From contig JAOTON010002068.1 in the NCBI GenBank assembly GCA_034440635.1, positions 623,001 to 687,000 of the forward strand: a DNA stretch of 64,000 bases, given 5' to 3'. The stretch comes from Lepas anatifera. Lineage: Eukaryota > Arthropoda > Thecostraca > Lepadidae. The notes under the pieces were generated by a model, which saw only the letters and a program-made list of their open reading frames with translations, ran no database searches and was not told the DNA's origin. Positions 44,113-55,034 of this stretch are shown piece by piece. Within the stretch, counting starts at the first letter, position 1. Each line of letters opens with the position of its first letter. The position numbers and the translations under genes were made by a program.

Positions 44113-44510
44113 CAGAGGCGGATCTAGTCGGTAGTTTTTTTGGGTGGGGGGGGGGCGGCAGCCAAAGTCGATAAGCAAAAAAAAAAACGTCCCGCGGTGA
44201 GAGTATGCCACAATTTCACAAGAGAGTAGGTTTTGGGGATAAGACCAAGAGTAAAAAAAACGTCGCACGGTGTAACATGTGGCCAAAAGATGTTTGTTTT
44301 TGCTATCCAGGGCACAATGTTTACACTGAAGTTGACTGGTTCCGTTTGAAGTTGAGAGTTGAAGCTCCAAAACATGGCTTATAAACTAAAAAGGAGTCTG
44401 GTTAAAAGGAGGTCGACAGCTTTTTTTTGGGGGGGACATGGTTTTGCCCCAAGATTTCTCCTTAGGGAGGGGTGAATGACTTTTGCCCCCCTCCCCTGGA
44501 TCCGCCACTG
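44113..44510. mobile_element. hAT-like MITE inside the LINE remnant
   Basis: Ends CAGAGGCGGATCTAG (left) and CTGGATCCGCCACTG (right) are inverted repeats of the hAT CAGNGGCG type. The flanks CTCACAAA and TTCACAGC agree at 5 of 8 positions, consistent with an aged 8-bp duplication. G-runs (ggtgggggggggg) and an A-run are inside. It has no coding sequence. Confidence 0.6.
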
Positions 44511-45444
44511 TTCACAGCTTGGATGCTGGTAGGACTATTGGTGAAACTAACGTATTTCGTGTAGTCACTGACATTCATGAAACATGGGGTTTTGTCCAAA
44601 GCAGTGAGCTCTGAGGTGAAAATCAATGCAAAATTTGAAAGTTAAAAAGTTATTGTTGATCTGTGATTATACGAAAGAACGCGTGGTTTACTTCAAATTC
44701 AGTCTTTGATTCATCCGTGAAAAACGAAACGTGATTTGCATACTGTGCGATGTGTTCGAGGGCTAAGTGTTAAGATTCTATAGCGATCGTATCTGATTTG
44801 GTTTTCCCTGCAAGAGTTATGTCGGTTTTGGGGCGATTAGTTCCCAGGGAGGGATGTCTGAAAGCTCGCTACGACTGACAACACGCCGCTGGTTACCACT
44901 TGAAACCGATAAATGTTCCACGCGTACGCCCAGTGGGAGTCCTTTTTTGCCGCTCATAAACATCCTAAGCATGTAACGCAAAAAACGTTGTACGTTGGGT
45001 GTGACGGAGGCTGAGCCAGCCAATAGGCGTAACGCTGTCCGAGCAGGCGCCGTCGCATTGCGAGGGATAGCTCAATTGCTTCCTTCAATAAATGGAGCAT
45101 GGTGTCGTCCTAAACACACCTGTAGCCACTCGGAGTGCACTATAGTGAATCGCATCTAGACACCTTTGGCCGATTCCAACGTAGAATCATATACGAAACA
45201 GGCGTAATCCATCTTAGAACGGACGATAGAGCGATAGAGAACGGAACGAGTTTCCTGTCAGCTCCATACGATAACCTAGACGCACATTCCAAGACACTTA
45301 GAGATTCAGAACGCTTGTCACGGACATTCCGCATGTGAGCAGTATATGTTGGTTGTTTGTCAAATGTAACTCCGAGTAATTTTGCCGTTGCTTGGAACAA
45401 GATACCTTTACTTAAAGGTTCGTTCAAGAGGGATTCCTCTACGC

Positions 45445-45682
45445 CCGGGTGACGTCACACGGACGTGGAGGAATTCCTTCACCATTGAGCCGTGTGTTAA
45501 ACTGCTGCTAATGGCACTTCCCGCTTACGAATTTGTGAGAATACACGGAAATCAAGTTTATCCCAAATGCAATGGATAAGCATTTTATATTCGATTCTTG
45601 GCCTCTTTTTGCAAAAGTTTTGATATCTAATCATTTAGTTTTCCCATGTTATATGCAACGACGTGTGACGTCACATCCGGTG
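45445..45682. mobile_element. Candidate small inverted-repeat element with TGACGTCA ends
   Basis: GGTGACGTCACACGG (left) and CGTGTGACGTCACATCCGG (right) are inverted over about 13 bp and bracket roughly 230 bp. That segment breaks the RT thumb of the surrounding LINE remnant. No target duplication is obvious. Both ends contain the palindrome TGACGTCA, the CREB/ATF consensus site. Confidence 0.45.
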
Positions 45683-46060
45683 GTCTGCGCTTGCTGTTGG
45701 AGGGGGCTGGCTTGGAAGGGGATAGGCCCACTCCACAGCAGTACCATGGGTTCCGGACAGACCTTGCAACTGCGACAGAAATGAACAACAACGGTTTTTT
45801 TCAATTGAAAATATAAGTCATTTTTGCTACTCCAGTGTTCCAGATGGTTTACGGCCAGCTGAAATTCGGCGAGCAAAAGAAATTCGGCCAAATCAGCACG
45901 AAGGTAGGTATGCAGACGGTTTTTGATCACTGCAATAGTACAGTCTTATGTTTAACACCACAAACAAAGCGATTGCTTTTGTAATCGGAGTACTTGCAAT
46001 GATATTGCATTGTCTTTACTAAATTCTCATCGTGTAAGTGTCAGAGTTTATGAGAATTAA

Positions 46061-46798
46061 CCCGCGCTCACACGGGGGGGGCGGGTAACCGGTCTCCTCA
46101 GGTTTCCACAGGTAGTAGAAAAACACCATTGTGCAGCGCCACCGCACTTCATCTACGTCTAACCCGACATTTTTGCAACTTCTGGCAAAATTTTAGGTCT
46201 GAGTCATATCAGGTCAGACCGCCAACCCAGGTCAAGGGACCTAGCCTCGAAAAACTTTCGAGGTGCATCAGTAAGATCAAATTTAACCTATCATCTTTAG
46301 ATTCACATCACATAGTAAGGCCACCGAGCAAGATTATTGTTCGTAGCAGGATTTCCATATCGATAACGTGGGACACGGTCAGAGTCACGATATTTCCATT
46401 AGAAATGTATGGGGCAATGGGTAAATTTTGACAACTTGCGAGAATTGGGAATTGTCGAGAATTGCGATGGTGGTTTTATTTTTACGATGCCGCGTCTGAC
46501 TTGCCACTGCAGTTTGATTAATATCATTTTTACCATACAGACCTAACCCCGGCTCTAGGTCAAAGCAGGTTAATTTTGAAATTTGACTAGCTAAGATTAT
46601 ACGATATATAATCTGATCGACCTAGACAAGAGCATTCCAATGGTGCTGAAAATGTTTTTACGGCTCTGCTCTGTCAGCTATTATGCCACAATATTTATGT
46701 TTCCACTTTGTTCCTGTAAGGAATACTTTGACCTCGAGCGACCTCAAAGGTGACCCAACCAAACGAGTGTATGTAACATTGTCGGTAGAGATTAAAAC
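46061..46798. mobile_element. AGGTCA-rich TTAA MITE copy, right end missing
   Basis: The left TTAA is at 46057-46060, followed by cccgcgctcacacgggggg and a diverged GC-rich end. AGGTCA-type words are fewer and mutated (46195-46240, 46360-46385, 46545-46570). The internal order matches the complete copies up to about 46790, so this is one of the oldest copies. Confidence 0.6.
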
Positions 46799-47500
46799 GG
46801 GCTATTTAGCGCCGTCGCTCCCAGTGCACTGTTCATTCTACATGGTTTGCTGAACAGCAGAGGTAACCAACAATTAGGCCACGGCGCCTGTGTGATATCA
46901 GATGGCTCCAAACACAGCACTGCGATGACTCGTGTTTTTTCAGAACTTATGCCTGGAGCATAAAAGCGAGAGAAATGACTGAAGAATGTATGTTCATCTC
47001 CTGACGGAGAGCTGTGCTGCACAATGCAAAAATATTAACTTCATCAAATTGTCCCACCACACCATGCACACGATTTTAAAGTAATGCAAAGGTTTAATTC
47101 CGGTGCAAAAAGTTATATCGAAGCAAAATTCAATTATGTGAATGAAGCGTTGTCACTACGTTTCACAGCAAGGGTGCCTGCGACTATATCGAGAGACCGG
47201 CGAAACCGTTAACATATCACGATGGTTTAAAAAGTTCAGTGAATAATCAAATACGTGATGCCGAAGGCACGCATGCTTTTCTTACGCATACATTTTTCAA
47301 CACGATTAAGTTCTTGTGCATTTCGCAATCAACATAGCCAATGTTGCCAGACAGCTCCAAAGTCTGTTCGCTAATGCGATTATGGAAAAAATGAATTACA
47401 AATTTATAGAATACCACCGGTAAATAAGACATCCATCACTGTTCATGTAATCTCAACAAACAAAGGAAGTGAGGTTCGGGTTTCGTATATAACATCTGTT
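46799..47500. other. Nothing recognised
   Basis: No domain-bearing frame or repeat border was found. Confidence 0.35.
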
Positions 47501-47716
47501 ACAGGGAGGATAGAAAATCCGGGTGTTTAAAACGACCCTAGGGTGGTTATAACGACCCTGACGGACCAGGGAGGTTATAACCACCCTAGGGTCGTTATAA
47601 CCACCCTAGGGTCTTTACAACCACCCTGACCAGTCAGGGTCGTTTTAAACACCCTAGGGTCGTTTCAAATACCCTAGGGTAGTTATAAACACCCTAGGGT
47701 GGTTACAACCACCCTG
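47501..47716. repeat. Palindrome-array element (ACCCTAGGGT), copy 1
   Basis: It starts acagggaggatagaaaatcc and consists of ACCCTAGGGT palindromes spaced by about 20-22 bp, separated by short filler such as cgttataacc or tgtttaaaac. One half also has CAGGG/CCCTG pairs. The same element lies inverted at 54235-54428. The outer ends share CAGGGWGG over 8 bp in inverted orientation. It is not telomeric, since there is no uninterrupted TTAGGG run. Confidence 0.75.
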
Positions 47717-48580
47717 CTGATTTCAAAACGCATTTTATTTGTATCCATCATGCAGTCAGCTATTCATCAAGAAATTGCGTATCTGGAAGGGAATATAGAC
47801 AAGGCTCAGAACGGGAATAATAATATTGATCTTCAATGCACATCAGTTAGATATTTTGAGAACTAAAGAGGCAAGGGTCTTCAAGGATTATGTTTTGTGC
47901 TCCGAGTGTCTATTCTGTTATCCTATTGACGTTGCCAACAGTCTAAGAATCACCTGGAAGATCGTGAACTGCGCCCCACTTACAAAGGATGCTTCGGAAT
48001 CACTCTGAATTATTGTTTGACGGGCCGGGCAATCGTCTGTGAACTGGCCATGAATTCGGTGCCATTGTCCGATCACAGGATGGCGGGTACATTAAAAGTG
48101 CATAACTTTTTATTTGTCTCCCGCGCTTGTACCGTAGCAAATTTCAGAAGGTAGCCTTGATAAGCCAGGATGAACTTAAAATCTCTACTTTGCTCGTTCT
48201 CATAATGGAAATCCACTTCAGCTCAAGATCCAGATCCTTTGATGGAAGAAGTTTCACTCTGATTCCCTTCTTTGACTGGTTTCTCTTTTTCATGTGCATG
48301 TGGACAGATCCATTGTAACGAATTTTGGCTGATGTTGAAATAGTGTCTCTTGACTTTTGAGGTAATTGTGTCACGCCCCGAATGTAACATGGTCAGATGA
48401 ACAATGTGTAGCTTACCATAAATTGCTAATTTATCATAAACTTCCAGTCGGACTTACCATTTTCGGACCAGTTTCTATACAGAACTTTAGTTGACAAAAG
48501 AGAGGGTACGCAGCCACTGACGAAATTTGTTTTCCGTCGGTTTAACGCTGCTGTCTGCGCTTCGCACTAGGTCATATCAT
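47717..48580. other. Nothing recognised
   Basis: Short frames (for example 47826-48008) have no known domain. Confidence 0.35.
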
Positions 48581-48724
48581 CTGTCACACGGACCGACACG
48601 GTCCGGGCCGGCTGACCTGTCGCACGGACCGACACGGTCCGGGCCGGCTGACCTGTCGCACGGACCGACACGGTCCGGGCCGGGTAACCTGTCGCACGGA
48701 CCGGCACAGCCCGGGCAGGGTCGG
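48581..48724. repeat. 36-bp GC-rich minisatellite, four units, each with a hairpin
   Basis: Units start at 48581, 48617, 48653 and 48689. In the first three, CGGACCG-ACA-CGGTCCG forms a perfect 7-bp stem with a 3-base loop; the fourth is diverged. Because 36 is a multiple of 3, all frames give repeated peptides (LSHGPTRSGPAD on the plus strand). I do not call a protein. Confidence 0.9.
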
Positions 48725-49132
48725 CCCTCTCACGGATACTGACGTCTGGATTGTGGTATTTGGGGAATGCATTGCCAGACTTTAAAATAATAAACAGGTC
48801 TACAGGCTTATAAATCTATGTTTGTGTTTATTTTGCATTTATTTCATAGTATAGAGAAAGAATCCAAATGTTGATATCCTGAGCTTTTCAGGTTCTCAGG
48901 AATGAGCATGGAGGAATAAGCTGGGATAATTGCAAGCGTGACCAGAAGCATTGCAGCTCAAGATGACAATTAAAACATGGAAAACAAGCTAGAATTATTT
49001 TGAATTTCTATAACTGTTTCAGACGCATAATCTTAGCGCAAAATGTTGTCATTCAAATTGCAGATATAATATATGTTCTACCTAATGACAGCACAGATAT
49101 TTCTCAAGATCACCAACGCACCATTGCGAAGC
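48725..49132. other. Nothing recognised
   Basis: AT-rich sequence. No supported feature. Confidence 0.35.
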
Positions 49133-49136
49133 TTAA

Positions 49137-50174
49137 CACCCGCATTGACGGAGGTCTGAGCACCTTGGCTTTGGCGGGGGGCTGTTACTCGCCCCCTAAG
49201 ATCTCAAGAATCACGCTAGATAGCAAAAAGGTAAACGGCGTTGGATAGCCCATCTCATTCTCTATGGAAAACATTTGAACCATGTTCAGGTCACGTTTAA
49301 GGTCACTGGAGTTCAAGACATGTCACCATAGGGATAACATGTAATTGAAGGTTTTCAGTCATTACATCTGAACTAGTAGAGATAGAGCAAAAAAATCTAG
49401 ACCGTTGGAATTCTCACAGAAAACCAAATTGAATTATATGCAATATGACCTTGTTAGGTCAAATCAGGTCAAATGTAGGATTTGACTTGACCTGAGTCAG
49501 TTAAAGGTCAAAGTAGGTCACAATGCACATCATTAGAACTGAAAAGATGGTGCAAAGACAAATCCATTAACATAAACGCTCTACCACCATCCATTACTAA
49601 GCTATTCAGTTGGAACAACTTTTCCCATGCATTTCCAATGCAGAGGTTATGGCTCGTACCTGACCTTAGGTCATCAATATAAAAAATACCGCAATCTTTT
49701 GTAGAACTCGATGGGCCCATTATGTGATATGAGCTTCGATCGGATAGGTTTACCCTGTTCTGACTAATAGTATCTTAAAATTGTTTGAGGTGAGGTCAAT
49801 TGACCTGTGAGGTGACCTGAGGCATAAGCGTCGCCACCGGCAAAACAAGTATGGGGGGATAGCCACCGCAGCGGCTGGTTATAAGAATGTCCGGTTTTCT
49901 GTCATTTTGACTGAGATCAGGAAATCTTTGGCCAAAAAGTGGGGGGGACAGGCCCCCTGCCCCCCACTCCTTTTCCGACGCTTATGACCTGAGGTGACCT
50001 TGAACTTGAGGTGAGGTGACCTGACCTGAGATAACCAAACCTGAAATTTTTGACAAAAGTTGTAAACATTATCAGAAAATAGAATACCAAATAGGCAGCG
50101 CTACGCGCCGCCCTTTTACTATATCTAAAAAAAACCCGAGGGGGAGCAGGTGCCCGCCCCCGTCAATGCGTGTG
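49137..50174. mobile_element. AGGTCA-rich TTAA MITE copy with nested insertion
   Basis: 1038 bp between TTAA at 49133-49136 and 50175-50178. Terminal repeat CACCCGCATTGACGG against CCGTCAATGCGTGTG. Without the nested 164-bp element it is near the usual 0.85 kb. AGGTCA clusters occur near 49445-49520, 49785-49815 and 49987-50035. Confidence 0.85.
49823..49986. mobile_element. 164-bp hAT-like MITE nested in the AGGTCA MITE
   Basis: Perfect 11-bp inverted ends, CATAAGCGTCG...CGACGCTTATG, and a perfect 8-bp target duplication ACCTGAGG (49815-49822 and 49987-49994). It has no coding sequence. It contains a G-run/C-run arm pair near its right end. Confidence 0.88.
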
Positions 50175-50215
50175 TTAAACGTTGGAAAAGTGCTACTAAT
50201 AGTACCACGTTTGTT

Positions 50216-50389
50216 TTGGGTATTTATTATTCAAGCACTTAGCGGTTATATGGCGCCTTAAAAGGAAGGTCGATTATCTTCAGAGTTGGGCTAGAGATAA
50301 CGCCAATTCTGACCCTACGACGAACTCACGACCTCATGAAGACGCTGATTTAAACTGTGCACATGTCAACTAGCTGTGCATTCAGACCC
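50216..50389 (-). repeat. tRNA-derived SINE, copy 2
   Basis: On the minus strand it begins GGGTCTGAATGCACAGC and keeps a degenerate B box (GTGAGTTCGTC) and the GTCAGAATTGGCG segment shared with copy 1. It ends in an AT-rich aataataaataccc tail. The A box is decayed. Length is about 170 bp. Confidence 0.5.
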
Positions 50390-51701
50390 CAGCAGAATGA
50401 AAGGGTGTCGTGAGCAGAGCTGCAAAAAATCTCAAATCTGTCGGGTACTTTCGAAAAAACCTCCAAATCTGTCGGGTGGTTAGGATAGGACTATTAAAAT
50501 TGTCTAAAACCCATTCAATTGGTAAAATGTTCCTACTCATTTTCCACATTCTTAATAGAAAATACTAAAATTAGCATAAAAAACTTCTAGTTTGGCACCA
50601 ATGGATATCATTATCCTTATTTTTGTGCTCTGATCCTTATATGTGTGATATCCTTATTTTCGTGCTCTGAAGCCGCCTATGGCAAATCTAAGTGGAATGA
50701 CACAAGTCTATGAATTTTCAAAACTCTAGAACTGAGACTGTTCTTCGGGTTTTCAATTATCAGACGCGCTCAGGAAATTAAGGTTATCGGCAGAAACCTA
50801 TAACAAATTGAATACCGAACCACCAATTCTCATTTTCTGGAGTCACCATTGGTAAAGGAAATTTATTATTGGATGTAATTTGAGATTTGTGGACGTACAG
50901 CATACAAATAGTGTGTGTCAAAGTCAGCTCTACTGGGTCTTGAATAAGACTCAGTCTTGAATTCAGATGATTTAGTTCACAGGCGGAAATATACAATACC
51001 ATAAAAAGCAGCCCCCCTTTTTCAGTCCTCTGCAGCTGCCATTGACAAAAAATGCTGCACTAGAATGAGAATAAGTGATATTTTGTTATTAGGTTACATA
51101 GTCCAGCCCAGAATACTTAAAAATATAGTTTGCAATGGAAGAAAGCTGACCTGGTTCCCATACCATGCTGTTACTTATGCCAGCTTCTGCAGATTTTCAT
51201 GATTTCAGTTTTTTTGGAGGTGGGAGGGGGTAATTTGGAAGGAACCCCCAAAATTTATATATGGATTTTGCTCTGATGGCCAGACAAACAAGATTGGAGG
51301 GGTACTTTTTATATTTGAAAGTGTTTTTTAAGGATCATGGCTACTTGTAGTTGAATACAAACATGTAATATTAGCTTTCCATGACTTATAAATACATGTT
51401 TACATGAAAAATCCTAAATTTTGAAGCTGTTGGCTATTTCAAAGTTTTTTATGCATTGCCGTGCTCATTTCCATGAGGGTACGTAGTTTAGGATCTGAGG
51501 TTCATGAGGCTAATAAATAACCTTAAGTCAGTTAGATAGTAAATGTCAAATAAATATCATGTTTCCAAGGAAGTTATGAGTAAAAGGAATGAGTAAAGGT
51601 TGCACTAGGCTGTGTTTTTGTTATATCTTTGTCCCCTTGACATAGATCATAGGCATATTTAGGTAAGTGAATGAAATGAAATGGGAGAAATAGTTTGGTA
51701 C
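50390..51701. other. No gene recognised
   Basis: AT-rich sequence. One word pair, aaatctgtcgggt, recurs near 50428-50476 and again near 54050-54090, hinting at an old dispersed repeat. No coding domain. Confidence 0.4.
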
Positions 51702-51705
51702 TTAA

Positions 51706-52897
51706 CCCTTGCCCCGGTGGCGGCTACGAGCCACCTTCGCCCTGGTGGGGGGCTAAAAAGACCCCCCACGATCTCAAAAACTAAGAGAGCTAGAAAAAAG
51801 CGCAAAACGGCAATCGAAAGCTCTTCGAAAATGATATCGAAAATACTTCGGTAATTTTTCTTGTCAGGTCAATATCAAGGTCACCAGAGGTCAAAATAGG
51901 TCAAAATCGCTAATATGAGGTGTACTAAGAAAACCTCCTATATCTCAGAAACTATCATAGCTAGAAACATTTTTTTAATACCATTCGAAAGCTCTTGAGA
52001 TGCGCTTTCATAACAGTGGCATTCATTTTCGTGTCAGGTCAAAGCCTAGGGAGCTACAGGTCACTAAATATTGGGCATATTCTTGTGAATGTCCATAGCC
52101 ACCCATGCATAAGGGCTTTTACTTTTTCGCTAATAGCTTCCAAACCAAACAAGATACAGCCATAGTTTATGCACCATTGCAATCCTCTCGTCAATACGAA
52201 TCGAATGATATATGATATTGCTATGCCAGGTCAAATTTAAGAATTTGACCTGACCCAGGTCAACGGTCTGACCCAACTTGACCTGGTATAGTCATGATGT
52301 ATATCATTTGACTTCCAGTGACTATACAAACACTTTGGGGACAAAATAAAAGCTCTATCTTAGTTAATTCAAAATTTATAGAGAAAAACATCAAAAAATG
52401 CTTATTTGACCTAAGGTGACCTTTTAAAGGTCACAAGTCAAAAATTTTGGTATCAGCTTCAGAAATGGGCTAAGAGCAAGTCGCAACCGATGTTTGAAGT
52501 TGATTCCATCCATACTTACTGAGAAAAGCTCATTTCGTGATTTTCCCCATGCATTGTCAATGGGGAGGTCATGCTCTGCACATGACCTTAGGTCACCAAT
52601 ATAAAAAATCCCGGAACAAATGTTGTAGCTCCTGGTGGGCCCAAGATGTGGTATGAGTTTCAACTTGCTCGATTAACCCTTCTTTTAGTTATGCCGTCCT
52701 AAGTATTTTTTGAGGTTAGGTCACTTCACCTGACCTGGTGACCTGACCTGATATGACCTTGAGCCAAAATTTTCAGGAAAGATGTAAAAATCATGAAGGA
52801 ACAGCTAGACCAAGTTTGGCGGCTGCGCGCCGCCGTTTTTTGGTCACTTCGGAAAAACCCGAGGGGGGGTCTAAAAAGACCCCCACCCGGGCGAAGG
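51706..52897. mobile_element. AGGTCA-rich TTAA MITE copy (complete, longest)
   Basis: 1192 bp between TTAA at 51702-51705 and 52898-52901. Ends CCCTTGCCCCGGTGG and CCACCCGGGCGAAGG are imperfect inverted repeats of the copy-2 subfamily. Inner hairpins of the GGGGGGCTAAAAAGACCCCCC type lie near both ends, and GGCGGCTGCGCGCCGCCG lies near 52820. AGGTCA words are near 51865-51905, 52205-52290, 52415-52440 and 52715-52765. Confidence 0.82.
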
Positions 52898-52901
52898 TTA
52901 A

Positions 52902-54234
52902 AACTCAAATTAATGTGGAAGGGTGAAGAGTTTTGTTTCTTTGGCATCTACAAATCCACTGATGAAGGTATACAACTTTTGTGGTTAATTCTGGATAAAC
53001 AGGCATTGGATTTAAAAGAAGACGGAAGGGAAAATCAAATGTTTTAGTCTAATTTGACCAGTCTGCTGGTAAAATTCATTTTTCCCTTATCAGTATCATT
53101 TAAAATTATTGATCAACAGTGAGCATAACATACTGTGTGGAAATAAGTGTAAGCTGCCGAAATTACAACGAACACCACATCACTTACTTGTTTGACCGCT
53201 GTTTGACCCATGCTTCAAAACGACCTCCTTGGCCAAAACCACTGTTCCTGAACTTGCAGGGCAGCCCAGAATGCTTGATTCGCTGATGCTCCTAAAAAAA
53301 ACGTTTTTCGCCAAAATACCCACATCCCTCAAATCCACATTTAAGCTTGACACGGGACGGTGGAAGGGGCTTCAGCTTAATCGGAGGCATTTATCAGCCC
53401 TTCAACTATGGACGATGAGATCCAGGCTCAACCAGTTTACTCAAGATGTATACCAAAGTAATGCAAGAGAAAAATAATCAAAAAACACAACCTGGCAACG
53501 TATTCCCTCCACCACACCACGGGATTCTAGGGCCTTGGCCTCCGCCATATCCATAACGCAACACACCAAACCGCATGGCTGATTTTCAAACCAAAGATAC
53601 CTTTTACACCGGCTTTGCCGCAAGGGCGCTGTTCAAACAGCGCCCTTGCGGCAGCGTTGAGCGTACTTCCAAACGAAGGAAACGAAGGAAAAAACTGTTT
53701 TGCCTGTCTGAAGGCCTTTACGGCGGCCTGGCGGGCCAAGCTGTCGCGTGCTATGGAATACAAATCGGGCCCGACAGGCCGGTGAAGGAATTTTTCCAGC
53801 AGAGGATTTTCTGGGTGACGTTTAAAAGGCCCTCTGTGCATAAGGCCCTCTATTCAAAGGTCCCTCGATTCATAAGTCCCTCGATTTTCCATCGGTTCTT
53901 GCCGCACACTGGCTTAATATGGGAGAGGTGCAAATTCATGAAAAACTTGTTGAGTGAAAGAGGTGACAATTCTAATATTGAGATTTTTTAGAACAAAAAA
54001 TATTTTCTGTTTCCTTTCAATATTTTTTTCTCACAGATTGTAAGATCTGTCGCAGGACCAGATGCCGTGCCCTAAAATCTGTCGGGCACTTTATGACCCG
54101 AGAGCCCGACTTTTTGCAGCTCTGGTCGTGAGTTAGTCACGTACAATCATAAGGTGTCATTGGTCACGCGCAGTATTCATTCATGTACAGGCAGTCGTTC
54201 GTCAGACATTTCTCAAGCATACCTTTAAATAGTT
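52902..54234. other. Unassigned region with a perfect palindrome
   Basis: The segment 53200-53900 is more GC-rich than its surroundings. It has a 38-bp palindrome at 53616-53653: 18-bp perfect arms, TGCCGCAAGGGCGCTGTT and its complement, with a 2-base centre. A minus-strand frame of 104 codons (53527-53841) and plus-strand frames over the same bases have no recognised domain. Short direct repeats (ataaggccctctattc, ataagtccctcgat) lie at 53840-53890. Probably an unrecognised mobile element. Confidence 0.45.
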
Positions 54235-54428
54235 AGGGTGTTTAAAACGACCCTAGGGTGTTTAAAACCACCCTAGGGTCGTTAAACGGCCCTGACCGGT
54301 CAGGGTGGTTTTAACGACCCTAGGGTGTTTATAACGACCCTAGGGTGGTTATAACCTCCCTGGTCCGTCAGGGTCGTTTTAACCACCCTAGGGTCGTTTT
54401 AAACACCCGGATTTTCTATCCACCCTGT
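54235..54428. repeat. Palindrome-array element (ACCCTAGGGT), copy 2, inverted
   Basis: The reverse complement matches 47501-47716 from the gttacaggg-ggatagaaaatcc end through several ACCCTAGGGT palindromes, with internal differences in number and filler. It lies about 400 bp before the second SLC19 exon. Confidence 0.75.
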
Positions 54429-54841
54429 AACTGTTTCTATGTCTGAACTAAACAGTGTCGTGCTGTGTAAGTAGGCTTTCTTTTATGGGTGCTGCGTGAA
54501 TGATCGCAAATTTTGTAATGGCGATCGTCCAATGCAAAGGTAATATTAAATATACTGGATAAATTATTTGACTTAAGTAATAAGTGATCTGACAGCCATC
54601 ATTGCAGGTGAATGAATGTGCTTGTGCAGGAGTCAGTGTCAGTTTTGAAGTCATCTCAGTGTATTCTCTTTTCTCCAATGATAATTCAAGGCACCAGGAG
54701 GGTGGAACTATATCTATTTGTGGGTGCCAATAATAGTCGTAATAGTTTGTATTTGCCAATAGTCGTCCTATCCTCGGGCGGCTCCAAAGCAGCAGGGGCG
54801 GCTCTGGGGGTTTGGGTTGAGGTGCGGCTGGTGGTTGACAG
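54429..54841. other. Intron end before SLC19 exon
   Basis: No repeat border recognised. The pyrimidine content before the acceptor (ggtggttgacag) is low, so the acceptor is a weak one by consensus. Confidence 0.5.
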
Positions 54842-55034
54842 GAGCCTGCTCGGCGTTGCTAGTCGGCCATCTCCGGTTGAACTGGGAGTTTCTGGGAGAG
54901 CCCACGCTGGCCGTGTTGTCCCTCATCTGTGGAGGACTGCTCCTGGCTGCCTCCCTGACCGCACACGTAGGAGTGGCCTACGTCACCTACACTCTCTTCC
55001 GAATCATCTATCAAATGTCAATCACCATCTGCAG
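54842..55034 (+). CDS. SLC19: SLC19 folate/thiamine transporter, exon (second visible)
   Basis: 193 bp, entering in phase 1 and leaving in phase 2. With the previous exon it reads LGACSALLVGHLRLNWEF, the SLC19 motif usually LGAxxAxxxGYxxxNW. A membrane segment (LAVLSLICGGLLLAASL) follows. The exon ends YVTYTLFRIIYQMSITIC, matching the conserved YxxYxxFRxxYxxxITI of SLC19A2/A3. The donor is tctgcag before GTGAGC. The acceptor at 54840-54841 was chosen because it gives the right phase and the conserved Gly-Ala. No frameshift or stop is seen, so the gene looks functional over this part. Confidence 0.9.

Larger units (their letters stand above)
43686..45930 (-). pseudogene. Degenerate I-group LINE remnant, 3' half
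   Basis: Read on the minus strand. RT thumb: HLEHWSSKNDLYF and VVVHFCRSCK near 45.8 kb, then AKLLGVTFDKQPTYTAHM and LSYGADRKL near 45.2-45.4 kb. Linker ELSDIPPWE lies near 44.85 kb. The RNase H end has REEVGLLRLRTGHTLATH near 43.73-43.78 kb. This order matches ORF2 of the intact LINE at 16335-20060, but the sequence is a different, older lineage. It is interrupted by two small insertions (44113-44510 and about 45445-45682) and several frameshifts. No target duplication was found. Confidence 0.75.

Noticed and set aside
47501..47716. Internal telomeric repeat, from the many TAGGG/CCCTA words
   Set aside because: There is no uninterrupted TTAGGG array. The words are halves of spaced ACCCTAGGGT palindromes.
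48527..48772. Repeat protein LSHGPTRSGPAD (plus strand) or its minus-strand partner
   Set aside because: The 36-bp repeat keeps several frames open at once, and the array is only four units with no surrounding coding signal.
54763..54841. Longer second SLC19 exon starting after ccaatag
   Set aside because: The extra residues do not match the family, and the phase would not join to the donor at 31408.
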